Shown here: positions 56,894 through 64,000 of the stretch, piece by piece
How positions within the stretch are numbered: the first letter of the stretch is position 1
How the letters are laid out: the number at the start of each line of letters is the position of its first letter
NCBI RefSeq assembly: GCF_005893125.1
Contig: NZ_VCJS01000044.1
Span: 1 to 64,000 of the forward strand
Direction of reading: 5' to 3'
Length of the DNA stretch: 64,000 nt
Origin: Nonomuraea basaltis
Lineage (GTDB): Bacteria > Actinomycetota > Actinomycetes > Streptosporangiales > Streptosporangiaceae
Notes under the pieces: generated by a model
Seen by the model: the letters and a program-made list of their open reading frames with translations, nothing else
The model's database searches: none
What the model was told of the DNA's origin: nothing
Position numbers and translations under genes: made by a program

Positions 56894-57472
56894 TCACCCG
56901 TCGAGACACAGCACGGTGAACGCGCCCAGCAGCATGAACGGCCCGAACGGGAACTCCGTGCGCCTCGTGCCGCGCCCGGTCGCCAGCAGGGCCACACCGT
57001 AGAGCGCGCCGAGCAGCTGCCCGCAGAAGGCCGCGACGACCCAGGCCTGCCAGCCGAGCGCCGCGCCGGCCATGCCGATGAGCCCGGCCAGCTTGACGTC
57101 GCCCAGCCCCATCGCCTCCGGCCTGATGAACCAGAGCAGCCCGTAGATCGCGGCCAGCGCCGCCCCTCCGGCCAGCGCCCTGGGCAGCTCTCCCGTGGGC
57201 AGGAGGGCCAGGGCCGTGATCGGGTACGCGGGAAGCGTGATCGCGTCGGGCAGCGTGGTGGTCCGCCAGTCGATGACGGCCAGGGCGGTGCCGATCACGG
57301 CGAACGGCACGTACGGCAGACCGATCCGCCAGGCGACGAGCGCGGCCACGGCGGCGGTCACCAGCTCGACCTTCGGCGGCCAGGCGGGCTCCGGGAGCCC
57401 GTCGTAGGAGTCGGCCAGCGCCCTGATCCGGTGTCCGCAGACCAGTCCGGCCAGCGCCATGAGTGCGACCAC
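56894..57472 (-). CDS. Prepilin peptidase (A24 family), single-domain
   Basis: This 192-residue integral membrane aspartic protease has its two catalytic Asp residues in AVIDWRTTTLPDAIT and EAMGLGDVKLAGLIG, the second within the GxGD motif. The N-terminal methylase domain of PilD with its Cys pairs is missing, as in other short actinobacterial forms. It processes prepilin-like signal sequences, although no pilin genes are visible here. About six membrane helices are predicted. The start is GTG 57472. Confidence 0.88.
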   Translation of the reverse strand: MVALMALAGLVCGHRIRALADSYDGLPEPAWPPKVELVTAAVAALVAWRIGLPYVPFAVIGTALAVIDWRTTTLPDAITLPAYPITALALLPTGELPRALAGGAALAAIYGLLWFIRPEAMGLGDVKLAGLIGMAGAALGWQAWVVAAFCGQLLGALYGVALLATGRGTRRTEFPFGPFMLLGAFTVLCLDG

Positions 57473-57546
57473 GAGCCGACCCTAATGCGGCCCCGGCGCG
57501 ACCGGCGGCCTTTCGGACAGACCAGTGGAGACGTCACACGGGGCCG

Positions 57547-58611
57547 GTGGAAAGGCCGGACGGGCAGGCGGAAGACAGCCCTATTGCGGTTCACGGGCTG
57601 ATCACGGACACTTCCGGCGTGGACAGGGACCGGTTTGCGAGGATCGCGGTCGTCATAGCGACCTTCGTACTGGCTCCGGTGTTGCTGGAGATGCTGGCGT
57701 GGTACATCGAGGGCGAGGACTACAGCGTCTCCCGCGCGCTCACCGTGATCTTCGTGGTCGCCGGACTCGCGGTGATCGCGCTCGTCGCCGGCCGGGTGCG
57801 CGGCCGGCTGCCCGTCATGCTGGTCACCGCGATGACGGCGACCGCGGCCGGCGGGCTGATCCTGGGGTTCGTCGCCGGCTTCGGCCCCGTGCTGTGGAAC
57901 CGCGGCCTGTCCGGGGAGTTACTCGGCCTGTCGATGCTCGGGATCGCCGCGTTCACCGCGCTGACCGGTGGTTACCTCCTGACGCTGTTCCGCCGCGGCC
58001 TGTACGTCCCGCACATCGAGGCGACCGCCGTGCCATCGCCCACCACCACGAAGCGCAAGGTCATCGGCGAGTCGGAGATCCTCATCCGCACCCAGCCGGA
58101 GATCAGCCACGCCCTGGAGAAGGCGCTCGGCAGTTGCGTGTCCGTGATCGACCAGGACGACCTGCACTTCGTGGCGTTCTTCGGCCCGGACGGCTGCGCG
58201 TTCTACACCGACGTGCTCGACGACGCCGACCTGCGGCACTTCTTCCACGAAACGACACCCGAGGAACGCCGGACCACCTACCTCAGGCTCGGCCGCCAGC
58301 TCGACTGGATCGGCCACCGGCTCGGCACCCACCTGCGGTCGATGGAGAGCGGCACGGTGATCAGGACGGTGCTGGACGTCGAGCGCGGCGCTCTCTACCA
58401 CTACTGGGTCGACCACGGCCGCTACGTCATCGGCGTCACCCTCGACCAGCGCAAGGTCGGCGTGGCCGACGACAAGATGGCCACGCTCGTCGACCTGATC
58501 CGCGGCCATTTCACGCTGCCGCCGATCAACCAGCGGACCCGGCCGGAGGCCGGGGGCGGAAACGTCCGCGCGATCAGGAAAGATCAGGCGTGGCCCGAAT
58601 CTGGCTCTTGA
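57547..58611 (+). CDS. Membrane protein with C-terminal cytosolic domain, uncharacterised
   Basis: This protein of about 354 residues has a polar N-terminal segment, four hydrophobic helices (about residues 35-165, for example FARIAVVIATFVLAPVLLEM and LLGLSMLGIAAFTALTGGYL) and a soluble C-terminal domain of about 180 residues. The soluble domain contains CVSVIDQDDLHFVAFFGPDG and HYWVDHGRYVIGVTLD and resembles a small sensor or profilin-like fold (weak inference). Start candidates are GTG 57547 and GTG 57619. Its 3' end overlaps the following antiporter by 22 bases, so the two are coupled. Confidence 0.7.
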   Translation: MERPDGQAEDSPIAVHGLITDTSGVDRDRFARIAVVIATFVLAPVLLEMLAWYIEGEDYSVSRALTVIFVVAGLAVIALVAGRVRGRLPVMLVTAMTATAAGGLILGFVAGFGPVLWNRGLSGELLGLSMLGIAAFTALTGGYLLTLFRRGLYVPHIEATAVPSPTTTKRKVIGESEILIRTQPEISHALEKALGSCVSVIDQDDLHFVAFFGPDGCAFYTDVLDDADLRHFFHETTPEERRTTYLRLGRQLDWIGHRLGTHLRSMESGTVIRTVLDVERGALYHYWVDHGRYVIGVTLDQRKVGVADDKMATLVDLIRGHFTLPPINQRTRPEAGGGNVRAIRKDQAWPESGS

Positions 58612-59594
58612 TCCTCGTCCTGCTCGCGGGATGGGCCACCGCGTGGCTCACCGGCATCCGCGGCCTCGAGACGTCGGAGACGTACCTGCTGGCCAGCCAG
58701 TTGCTGCTGGCGATCGGCCTGTACGGAAGCACGCACGACATCGACCGCGCCGAGGCGCGCGCCCACACCCGGCTGATCGTGGCGGCGGTCACGGTGGGGG
58801 TGGTGCTGAAGGCGGCGTTCATCGCCGGAGTCCTCTACCTGTTCACCGGCGATCCGCTCGCGCTGGTGCTCGCGGTCGCGGTGGCGCAGATCGACCCGCT
58901 GTCCGTCGCGTCCGTCATGGGCGACTCGCGGCTGTCGCCCAAGGCCCGCACGATCCTGGCGTCGTGGGCGTCGTTCGACGACCCGGTGACGGTGGTGCTG
59001 TCGGTGTACGCGGCCACGCTGGCGTTCTCCTCCGACGGGATCGGCGTGTCGCACCTGGCGGATCTGGGGTGGAACGGGTTGTTCGCCGCGGTGGCGTACC
59101 TGGTGTGGCGGCTGGTGCGGCGTGGCCCAGCGTGGCTGATCAACCTCGCGGCCATCACCGTCGTGCTCGTGGGCGCGTGGACGTTCCTGATGCTGGGGGT
59201 GGCGATCGCCGGGCTGTTCCTGCGGATGCCCGACGGGCGGCGGATCGGGCAGGCGGTGGCGGTGGCGTTCCCGCTGGCGGCGTTCCTCATGGGAATGCTG
59301 CTGGTGAGCGGGGTGGCGCCGGACGAGGGCCTGCTGCTGGGGCTGGTGGCGTTCTGCGCCCAGGGGCTCGCCGCCGTGGCGCTGACATGGGGGCTGCCGG
59401 TGATCGACCGGGTACGGCTGGCGCTGGCGCAGCAGAACGGGGTCACGGCCGTCATCCTGGCGCTGGTGTTCGAGCGGTCGCTGGACGGGTTCGTGGCGGT
59501 GGTGGCACCGGCGGTCGTGACCGTCAATCTGCTGCACGCGCTGGCGAACCGGGCCGCCGACACTTGGGAAGGCCGCCGCTCGGCCGTCCCCTGA
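58590..59594 (+). CDS. Cation:proton antiporter-like membrane protein
   Basis: This 334-residue protein has about ten membrane helices and CPA-type features: AVAQIDPLSVASVMGDSRLS, followed by ASWASFDDPVTVVLSVYA with paired Asp in the position of the ion-binding site. It is shorter than typical CPA1/CPA2 proteins (about 400) and lacks a long tail. GTG 58590 has AGGAAAG upstream and overlaps the preceding gene. The upstream membrane protein may be a regulatory subunit (inference). Confidence 0.8.
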   Translation: MARIWLLILVLLAGWATAWLTGIRGLETSETYLLASQLLLAIGLYGSTHDIDRAEARAHTRLIVAAVTVGVVLKAAFIAGVLYLFTGDPLALVLAVAVAQIDPLSVASVMGDSRLSPKARTILASWASFDDPVTVVLSVYAATLAFSSDGIGVSHLADLGWNGLFAAVAYLVWRLVRRGPAWLINLAAITVVLVGAWTFLMLGVAIAGLFLRMPDGRRIGQAVAVAFPLAAFLMGMLLVSGVAPDEGLLLGLVAFCAQGLAAVALTWGLPVIDRVRLALAQQNGVTAVILALVFERSLDGFVAVVAPAVVTVNLLHALANRAADTWEGRRSAVP

Positions 59595-59601
59595 CCCTGT
59601 T

Positions 59602-59688
59602 CACCGCCGGGAAAGGCGACGCGCCCCGTGCACCGCCGGGACAGGCGGCATGCCCCGTGCACCGCCGGGACAGGCGGCGTGCCCGGTC
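59602..59688 (+). repeat. Three 29-bp tandem repeats
   Basis: The unit CACCGCCGGGACAGGCGGCA TGCCCCGTG occurs three times in a row (59602-59630, 59631-59659, 59660-59688). The first copy has four or so changes and the third a few at its end. Each unit holds a CCGCC/GGCGG mini-hairpin. It lies between the converging antiporter and SseB genes and could act as a terminator array or a variable-number repeat. Confidence 0.8.
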
Positions 59689-59717
59689 AGCTCCAGGGGA
59701 GGGCACGTGACCACGGC

Positions 59718-60296
59718 TCAGCGCCGGGACAACCAGCGGCGCCTGCGTGCCGGCTCGATCTCCGCCGGGGTCGGTGCGGGCTCGACCCTGGCCACCGTCG
59801 CGCCCTCGAGCCGGTCCACGGTGCCTGACTCGATCGCCGCGAGCGCCTCCAGCACCATGCCCTCGATCACGAACTGCACCGGCCCGGCCACGTCCACCAC
59901 GACCGCCGCAGCCTTCTCCTGCACGGCCGCCTGGCACACCTGGAGCGTGGTGGCCTGGATCGGCCGCGCGTCCGGCCGCCACCTGACCAGCGCCTCCGTG
60001 CCGGTGAACGCGAGCACCGCCTGCCTGCCGTCCTGCCCGACGAGCTTGGGCAGGGCCATCTCGCTCTCCTTCTCCTGCCGCAGCCCGTGCGCGCCGACCT
60101 CGGACTCGGTCAGCATCGCCACCACGGGCACGAGGAGCCGGGCGCCGCTGAGCGCGTTCAGCACGTCGGTGGCGTCGGCCGTACCCGCCTGGTGGGCGGC
60201 GAGGGCGGCGGCCACCGCGGGCGGGGCGCTGCCGTCGTCGGCGGGGTCGAGGGGTTGCGGAATGCTCGGCACAACCTCCGAGACTACCTCCGGCAT
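59718..60296 (-). CDS. SseB family protein
   Basis: This 192-residue protein has the SseB N-terminal domain: VLNALSGARLLVPVVAMLTE, then KLVGQDGRQAVLAFTGTEAL and ARPIQATTLQVCQAAVQEKA. The E. coli protein is linked to serine sensitivity, but the biochemical role is unknown. The C-terminus is charged and Arg-rich. It is monocistronic and cytosolic. Confidence 0.85.
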   Translation of the reverse strand: MPEVVSEVVPSIPQPLDPADDGSAPPAVAAALAAHQAGTADATDVLNALSGARLLVPVVAMLTESEVGAHGLRQEKESEMALPKLVGQDGRQAVLAFTGTEALVRWRPDARPIQATTLQVCQAAVQEKAAAVVVDVAGPVQFVIEGMVLEALAAIESGTVDRLEGATVARVEPAPTPAEIEPARRRRWLSRR

Positions 60297-60370
60297 GACT
60301 GTCTCGCTGAAGGAAGGACGGTGGGCGCCCGGGGCCGGTCGGGGATCGCCCGGCTCGGCCCCGGGCAGGC

Positions 60371-60577
60371 TCAGCTTCGGCCGAGCATTTCGGCGGTGAG
60401 GATGTCGCCGCCGAGGCCCCAGCAGCCGTCGGGGACTTCCTCGAGGAGGACCAGGGTGGTCGCCCGGGCCCGCTCGCCGTACACGTCTGCGTAGGCGTCG
60501 GTGACGGCGTCGATGAGCTTCTTCTTGGATTCGGGGGTCAGGGTGTCGGCGGGCACCTTGAGGTTGGCGAACGGCAT
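60371..60577 (-). CDS. 4-oxalocrotonate tautomerase-like protein
   Basis: This 68-residue protein has Pro directly after the initiator Met (MPFANLKVPADTLTPESKKK), which becomes the catalytic Pro1 of tautomerases. The middle helix KLIDAVTDAYADVYGE and TTLVLLEEVPDGCWGLGGD are typical. It is the third gene of a short operon with an SDR gene and a 33-codon frame, all under the divergent TetR regulator. The substrate is unknown. Confidence 0.88.
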   Translation of the reverse strand: MPFANLKVPADTLTPESKKKLIDAVTDAYADVYGERARATTLVLLEEVPDGCWGLGGDILTAEMLGRS

Positions 60578-60605
60578 GGTGATTTCCCTTTCGTGTGATG
60601 TGGAT

Positions 60606-60707
60606 TCAGAGTGAGGCGGTCGAGGGCAGGAGGTCCTCGATGCCTACGCGGTGGTAGAACTCGGCGCGGATCCGGTCGGCGACGATGACCTGCGGTGCGG
60701 CGGACAT
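60606..60707 (-). CDS. 33-residue translationally coupled frame
   Basis: An ATG at 60707 shares its A with the last base of the SDR stop (TGATG). It opens a frame MSAAPQVIVADRIRAEFYHR with a total of 33 residues, ending at 60606. The coupling and sensible codon use suggest a real start, but the product looks like the beginning of a larger protein, so the gene may be truncated. No family is recognised. Confidence 0.4.
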   Translation of the reverse strand: MSAAPQVIVADRIRAEFYHRVGIEDLLPSTASL

Positions 60708-61441
60708 CAGATGACACCGCCGTTCGCACGCACGACCTGCCCGTTGACCCAGTGCCCCGCGGGGCCGGCCAGGAAGGCGACGACCTCGGCGATGTCCTCG
60801 GGGGTGCCGAGCCGCTCGAGCGGGGGCTGCTTGGCGAGCCGCCCGATGGTGGCCTCGTCCTTGCCGTCGAGGAACAGTTCGGTGGCGGTCGGGCCGGGCG
60901 CGACCGCGTTGACCGTGATGTCGCGTCCCCGCAGTTCGCGGGCCAGGACGAGCGTCATCGCCTCGACGGCGCCCTTGCTGGCGGCGTACGCCCCGTAGTT
61001 CGGGAACTGCAGGCCCACCACGGAGGTGGACAGGGTGACGATCGCGCCCCCGGCGCGCACGCGGCGCGCGGCCTCTCGCGCCATGACGAACGTGCCGCGG
61101 ATGTTGGTGCGGTGCAGAGCGTCCAGGTCGTCGAGGTCGAGGTCCGCGATCGGGGACAGCGACAGCCGCCCCGCCGAGTTGACGACGACGTCGACCCCGC
61201 CGAAGACCTTCTCCGCCTCGTCGAACATCGCCGCGACCGCGACCTCGTCCGCCACGTCGGCCTGTACCGGGATCGCCCGGCCGCCGGCTGCCGTGATCGC
61301 CTGGACCACCTCGGCCGCGGCCGCGGCCGACCCTTGGTATCCCACGACGACCGCGGAGCCCTGTGCTGCCAGTGTCATCGCGATCGCCCGGCCGATCCCG
61401 CGGGAGCCGCCGCTGACGACGGCTATGTGCTGATCACTCAT
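60707..61441 (-). CDS. Short-chain dehydrogenase/reductase
   Basis: This 244-residue classical SDR has VVSGGSRGIGRAIAMTLAAQ, the NSAG motif in VDVVVNSAGRLSLSP, catalytic Ser in IVTLSTSVVGL and YAASKGAVEAMTL. The C-terminal WVNGQVVRANGGVI is typical of FabG-like reductases. It is divergent from a TetR regulator with repeated operator-like sites in the gap, and its downstream partners are a small frame and a tautomerase, suggesting an inducible catabolic or detoxifying unit. Confidence 0.9.
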   Translation of the reverse strand: MSDQHIAVVSGGSRGIGRAIAMTLAAQGSAVVVGYQGSAAAAAEVVQAITAAGGRAIPVQADVADEVAVAAMFDEAEKVFGGVDVVVNSAGRLSLSPIADLDLDDLDALHRTNIRGTFVMAREAARRVRAGGAIVTLSTSVVGLQFPNYGAYAASKGAVEAMTLVLARELRGRDITVNAVAPGPTATELFLDGKDEATIGRLAKQPPLERLGTPEDIAEVVAFLAGPAGHWVNGQVVRANGGVI

Positions 61442-61457
61442 GGAAAGCCCCTTCGCC

Positions 61458-61528
61458 TATCGGCGATACGCTTTTTCCGTATCGGCGTTACGACATGAAG
61501 GTAGCACAAGTTCCGTATCGGCGCTAGC
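61458..61528. promoter_or_regulatory. Three repeated operator-like sites between SDR and TetR genes
   Basis: Related near-palindromes lie at 61458-61468 (TATCGGCGATA, perfect), 61479-61491 (GTATCGGCGTTAC) and 61515-61528 (GTATCGGCGCTAGC). All share the core TATCGGCG. Their place between divergent genes marks them as probable TetR operators. Confidence 0.6.
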
Positions 61529-61550
61529 GCTGATGCGTATCATTGATTTC

Positions 61551-62255
61551 ATGACAGGAACGAACACGCTTCGCGCGTCGATGATCGAGGCCGCGGAGCA
61601 TCAGCTGGCGACGTCCTCCGACAACGAGATCGCCACGCGGGCGGTCTGTGAGGCGGTCGGCGTGAGCCAGCCCGTGCTCTACCGGTTGTTCGGCGACAAG
61701 CGAGGACTCCTCGACGCTGTCGCCGACCACGGGTACGAGCGCTACGCCACGCTCAAGGCCGCTCAGGAGCAGACGGCCGACCCGGTGGCCGACCTGCGCG
61801 CCGGCTGGGACGGCCACATGGCGTTCGCGAAGGAGAACCCGGCCCTCTACCAGCTGATGTTCACTCCTCGGCCGTGGTCCCACTCGACAGCTCGAGATCG
61901 GGTGTTCGACCTGCTGGTGGCGACGCTCCTACGGTGCGCGGCGACGGGCGCGTTGAGGGTCGAGCCACAGACCGCCGCTCAGCTCATCCTGTCGGCGAAC
62001 ATCGGGAACGCCCTCAACCACATCGCCAGACCGGCCCTGTTCGATGACCCCGTGCTGTCCCACCGCATGCGCGACGCCGTGTTCTCGCACGTGCTCACCG
62101 AGACGAGTGCGCAGGAGGACGCCGACCCACTGCACACCGCCGCACTGCGCCTCCACGCGCAACTCGACCTCGTGGGCACCGACGCCCTCGAACCGGTCGA
62201 GACCGCCCTTCTCCTGCGATGGCTCGAACGCATCACGCAACCGAGCCGAGCGTGA
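61551..62255 (+). CDS. TetR/AcrR family transcriptional regulator
   Basis: This 234-residue regulator has a TetR helix-turn-helix (LRASMIEAAEHQLATSSDNE, then IATRAVCEAVGVSQPVLYRL and FGDKRGLLDAV) and a C-terminal TetR domain with a GHMAFAKENPALYQLMF segment. ATG 61551 is preferred; ATG 61533 is a close alternative. It is divergent from the SDR operon and likely binds the three repeated sites upstream. Confidence 0.88.
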   Translation: MTGTNTLRASMIEAAEHQLATSSDNEIATRAVCEAVGVSQPVLYRLFGDKRGLLDAVADHGYERYATLKAAQEQTADPVADLRAGWDGHMAFAKENPALYQLMFTPRPWSHSTARDRVFDLLVATLLRCAATGALRVEPQTAAQLILSANIGNALNHIARPALFDDPVLSHRMRDAVFSHVLTETSAQEDADPLHTAALRLHAQLDLVGTDALEPVETALLLRWLERITQPSRA

Positions 62256-62354
62256 CACCAGAGCCGATGTGGCGGCGGGCGGGTCCGCCAGGGTGAGGTC
62301 GAGGCAGCGTTCGGTCTGCTCTCGTCGGCCTCGTCGACCTGATGGCCGCCTGGA

Positions 62355-63362
62355 TCAGCGGAAGATGCCGCTGTAGGCGTTGAGGGCCGGCTGGCCGCCG
62401 AGATGGGCGTACAGGACGGTGGAGTCCTTCGGGATGTCTCCATCGCGTACGAGGTCGATGAGTCCGGCCATGGACTTGCCCTCGTAGACGGGGTCGATGA
62501 TCATGCCTTCGAGGCGTCCGGTGAGCCGGATGGCATCCACGGTGGACTGGACGGGGATGCCGTAGAGGTCACCGGCCCAGCCCTCCAGTACGGTGATCTC
62601 GTCGTCGTACAGGTCCCGGCCGAGGCTTATGAGTTCGGCGGTGTTGCGGGCGATCTTCTCCACTTGGGCGCGGGTCTCGGCGAGCTTGGCCGAGGCGTCG
62701 ATGCCCAGGACGCGCCGGGGCCGGTCCTGACCCGCGAAGCCGGCAATCATGCCGGCGTGAGTGCTGCCGGTGACGCTGCACACCACGACCGTGTCGAAGA
62801 AGACGCCGAGCTCGCGCTCCTGCTGCTGCACCTCATAGGCCCAGTTGGCGAAGCCCAGACCGCCCAGCGGGTGGTCGGACGCTCCGGCGGGGATCGCGTA
62901 CGGGGTTCCTCCGGCCGCCCGGACGTCTTCCAGGGCTTGGTGCCAGCTGTCCTTGAAGCCGATGCCGAATCCCGCCTGCACCAGGCGGACATCGGCGCCC
63001 ATGACGCGGGACAGCAGGATGTTGCCGACCTTGTCGTTGACCGCGTCCGGCCAGTCCACCCAGCTCTCCTGGACAAGAACGGCCTTCATGCCGGCCTTGG
63101 CGGCGACCGCGGCCACCTGCCGGGTGTGGTTGGACTGCACCCCGCCGATGCTGACCAGGGTGTCCGCCCCCTGGGCGAGGGCGTCCGGAATCAGGTACTC
63201 CAGCTTGCGGGTCTTGTTGCCGCCGAAAGCCAGCCCGCTGTTGCAGTCCTCCCGTTTGGCCCAGACGCGGGCACCGCCGAGGTGGTCGCTGAGCCGGTCC
63301 AGGGGATGGACGGGGCTAGGGCCGAACAGCAGGGGGTAACGCTCGAAGGCGTCGAGGGACAT
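62355..63362 (-). CDS. acdS: 1-aminocyclopropane-1-carboxylate (ACC) deaminase
   Basis: This 335-residue PLP enzyme breaks ACC, the plant ethylene precursor, into ammonia and 2-oxobutyrate. The PLP Lys lies in GLAFGGNKTRKLEYL and the substrate-site Ser in SIGGVQSNHTRQVA. The residues that separate true ACC deaminase from D-cysteine desulfhydrase are present: Tyr-Glu in IDPVYEGKSMAGLI and Leu in YAHLGGQPALNAY. AAGGAG lies seven bases before ATG 63362. A GntR regulator gene lies just upstream on the same strand. Such genes are typical of soil or plant-associated actinobacteria. Confidence 0.93.
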   Translation of the reverse strand: MSLDAFERYPLLFGPSPVHPLDRLSDHLGGARVWAKREDCNSGLAFGGNKTRKLEYLIPDALAQGADTLVSIGGVQSNHTRQVAAVAAKAGMKAVLVQESWVDWPDAVNDKVGNILLSRVMGADVRLVQAGFGIGFKDSWHQALEDVRAAGGTPYAIPAGASDHPLGGLGFANWAYEVQQQERELGVFFDTVVVCSVTGSTHAGMIAGFAGQDRPRRVLGIDASAKLAETRAQVEKIARNTAELISLGRDLYDDEITVLEGWAGDLYGIPVQSTVDAIRLTGRLEGMIIDPVYEGKSMAGLIDLVRDGDIPKDSTVLYAHLGGQPALNAYSGIFR

Positions 63363-63425
63363 CGTGGCTCCTTGGGATGCGCCCGGTGCCGGGCCTGTGG
63401 TCAATGGGGCGGAGGTGCCGCAGGC

Positions 63426-64000
63426 TCAGTTGCCGGGGGCGTCGCCGCCAGGGAGTTGGATGTCGAGCAGAGGCACCAGCGTCTGCCAGTTGGCTCGGGT
63501 GGCAGCCGCCGCCCCCTCGACGTCTCCGGCCTCGCACAGAGCGATGATGCGGTCGTGCTGAGCGACCGAGCCCCGGCCACTCAGCGAGGAGAAGCGCGAG
63601 CGCTCCAGGCGCCGCAGCAGCGGCGTGAACTGTTCAAGAACGGCACGGATGGCGTGGTTGGCGCTGGCGGTGACCGGAACGCCGTGGAAGTCGTCGTCGG
63701 CGGCGATCGCCGCGTCGACGTCGTTGCGGCGCAGGGCGTCGGCGAAGCGTGCGTTGGCCTCCCGCATGGCGTCCAGCTCGGCGGCGGACAGGTTGGGCAG
63801 CGCCTCCCGGACGGCGAGTTCGTGCATGGCAGCCGTCACCGACTGAGCGGCGCGGGCAGCGCGTACGTCCAGGGGACTGACGATGGTGTAGCGGCCAGGC
63901 TTCGTCTGCACCAGGCCGGCCTGCTCCAGACGCGCCAGAGCCTCCCGAACCGGGGTGCGGCTGACGCCCAGCCATTCCACCAGGTCAGGGTCGTTGAGGC
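63426..64000 (-). CDS. GntR-family regulator (FadR-type), N-terminus beyond the window
   Basis: The visible 191 or so residues begin LNDPDLVEWLGVSRTPVREA at the window edge. They contain the recognition helix and wing (LARLEQAGLVQTKPGRYTIV) and an FCD-type all-helical effector domain (ELDAMREANARFADALRRND, DDDFHGVPVTASANHAIRAV, SVAQHDRIIALCEAGDVEGA) with the usual Asp/His metal-site residues. The start lies beyond 64000. It probably controls acdS, 63 bases downstream. Confidence 0.9.
   Translation of the reverse strand, partial: LNDPDLVEWLGVSRTPVREALARLEQAGLVQTKPGRYTIVSPLDVRAARAAQSVTAAMHELAVREALPNLSAAELDAMREANARFADALRRNDVDAAIAADDDFHGVPVTASANHAIRAVLEQFTPLLRRLERSRFSSLSGRGSVAQHDRIIALCEAGDVEGAAAATRANWQTLVPLLDIQLPGGDAPGN

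Noticed and set aside
59602..59688. CRISPR-like array.
   Set aside because: The 29-base units are directly adjacent without unique spacers and no cas genes are present; it is a simple tandem repeat.

Overview
The window is a high-GC actinobacterial chromosome segment. GC-rich third codon positions, many GTG/TTG starts, several probably leaderless genes and the gene content point to the Streptosporangiales, perhaps Nonomuraea or a relative. That gene content includes a DUF1876 protein, eukaryotic-type glutamine synthetase II, an MsiK-type sugar ATPase, LLM flavin oxidoreductases and tandem secreted transglycosylases. The genus is my inference. Bases 1-103 are not genomic: they are Illumina P7/Nextera adapter sequence left at a draft-contig end.

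Layout. 104-6345 (minus strand) is a five-gene, translationally coupled operon: SWIM zinc finger, DUF5691, MoxR AAA+ ATPase, DUF5682 and the first 43 residues of a VWA protein cut off by the adapter. It is the same set of families as the E. coli yehLMPQ region and has no firm function. 6474-12911 holds a DUF985 cupin, a DUF1876 protein, an alpha/beta hydrolase, a frameshifted GntR gene, galU, an aldehyde dehydrogenase, glnII and a lipoprotein. 12984-20850 holds an LLM-hemerythrin fusion, a large FtsH-like membrane AAA protease with its lipoprotein partner, a CMD protein, a sorbosone-type dehydrogenase and an SDR. 20970-23418 is the msiK ATPase divergent from a LacI regulator.

23423-25353 is a two-gene RloA/RloB (AbiL/PARIS-like) anti-phage cassette next to a decapitated hydrolase gene, which looks like an insertion scar. 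25924-36771 carries TetR, glutathione peroxidase, two tandem SLT-fold paralogues, a TetR-diiron protein pair with two clear operators, a deaminase, a heterodimeric ABC exporter and small membrane or zinc-ribbon proteins. 37029-40294 has a class A beta-lactamase coupled to a class A PBP. The PBP transpeptidase domain is cut off at about 39539, where an unrelated lower-GC pair of uncharacterised genes begins.

40484-47231 is a liv-type uptake operon with an embedded acyl-CoA ligase. 47358-52718 holds a UBP zinc finger, a Na+/H+ antiporter, a Q/P-rich disordered repeat protein and a DinG-type helicase. 52790-57472 is a shikimate operon (prepilin peptidase, aroC, aroK, aroB, aroQ, SGNH hydrolase). 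57547-64000 holds a membrane protein, a second antiporter, an SseB protein, an SDR/tautomerase/TetR module with repeated operators, and ACC deaminase with a GntR regulator running off the window.

Much of the window is ordinary core metabolism. The parts that repay attention are the function-unknown MoxR/VWA operon, the RloA/RloB cassette with its scar, the broken PBP junction, the FtsH-like protease with large insertions, and a dispersed intergenic repeat that supplies ribosome-binding sites to two unrelated genes. No rRNA, tRNA, CRISPR array, transposase or origin was seen.
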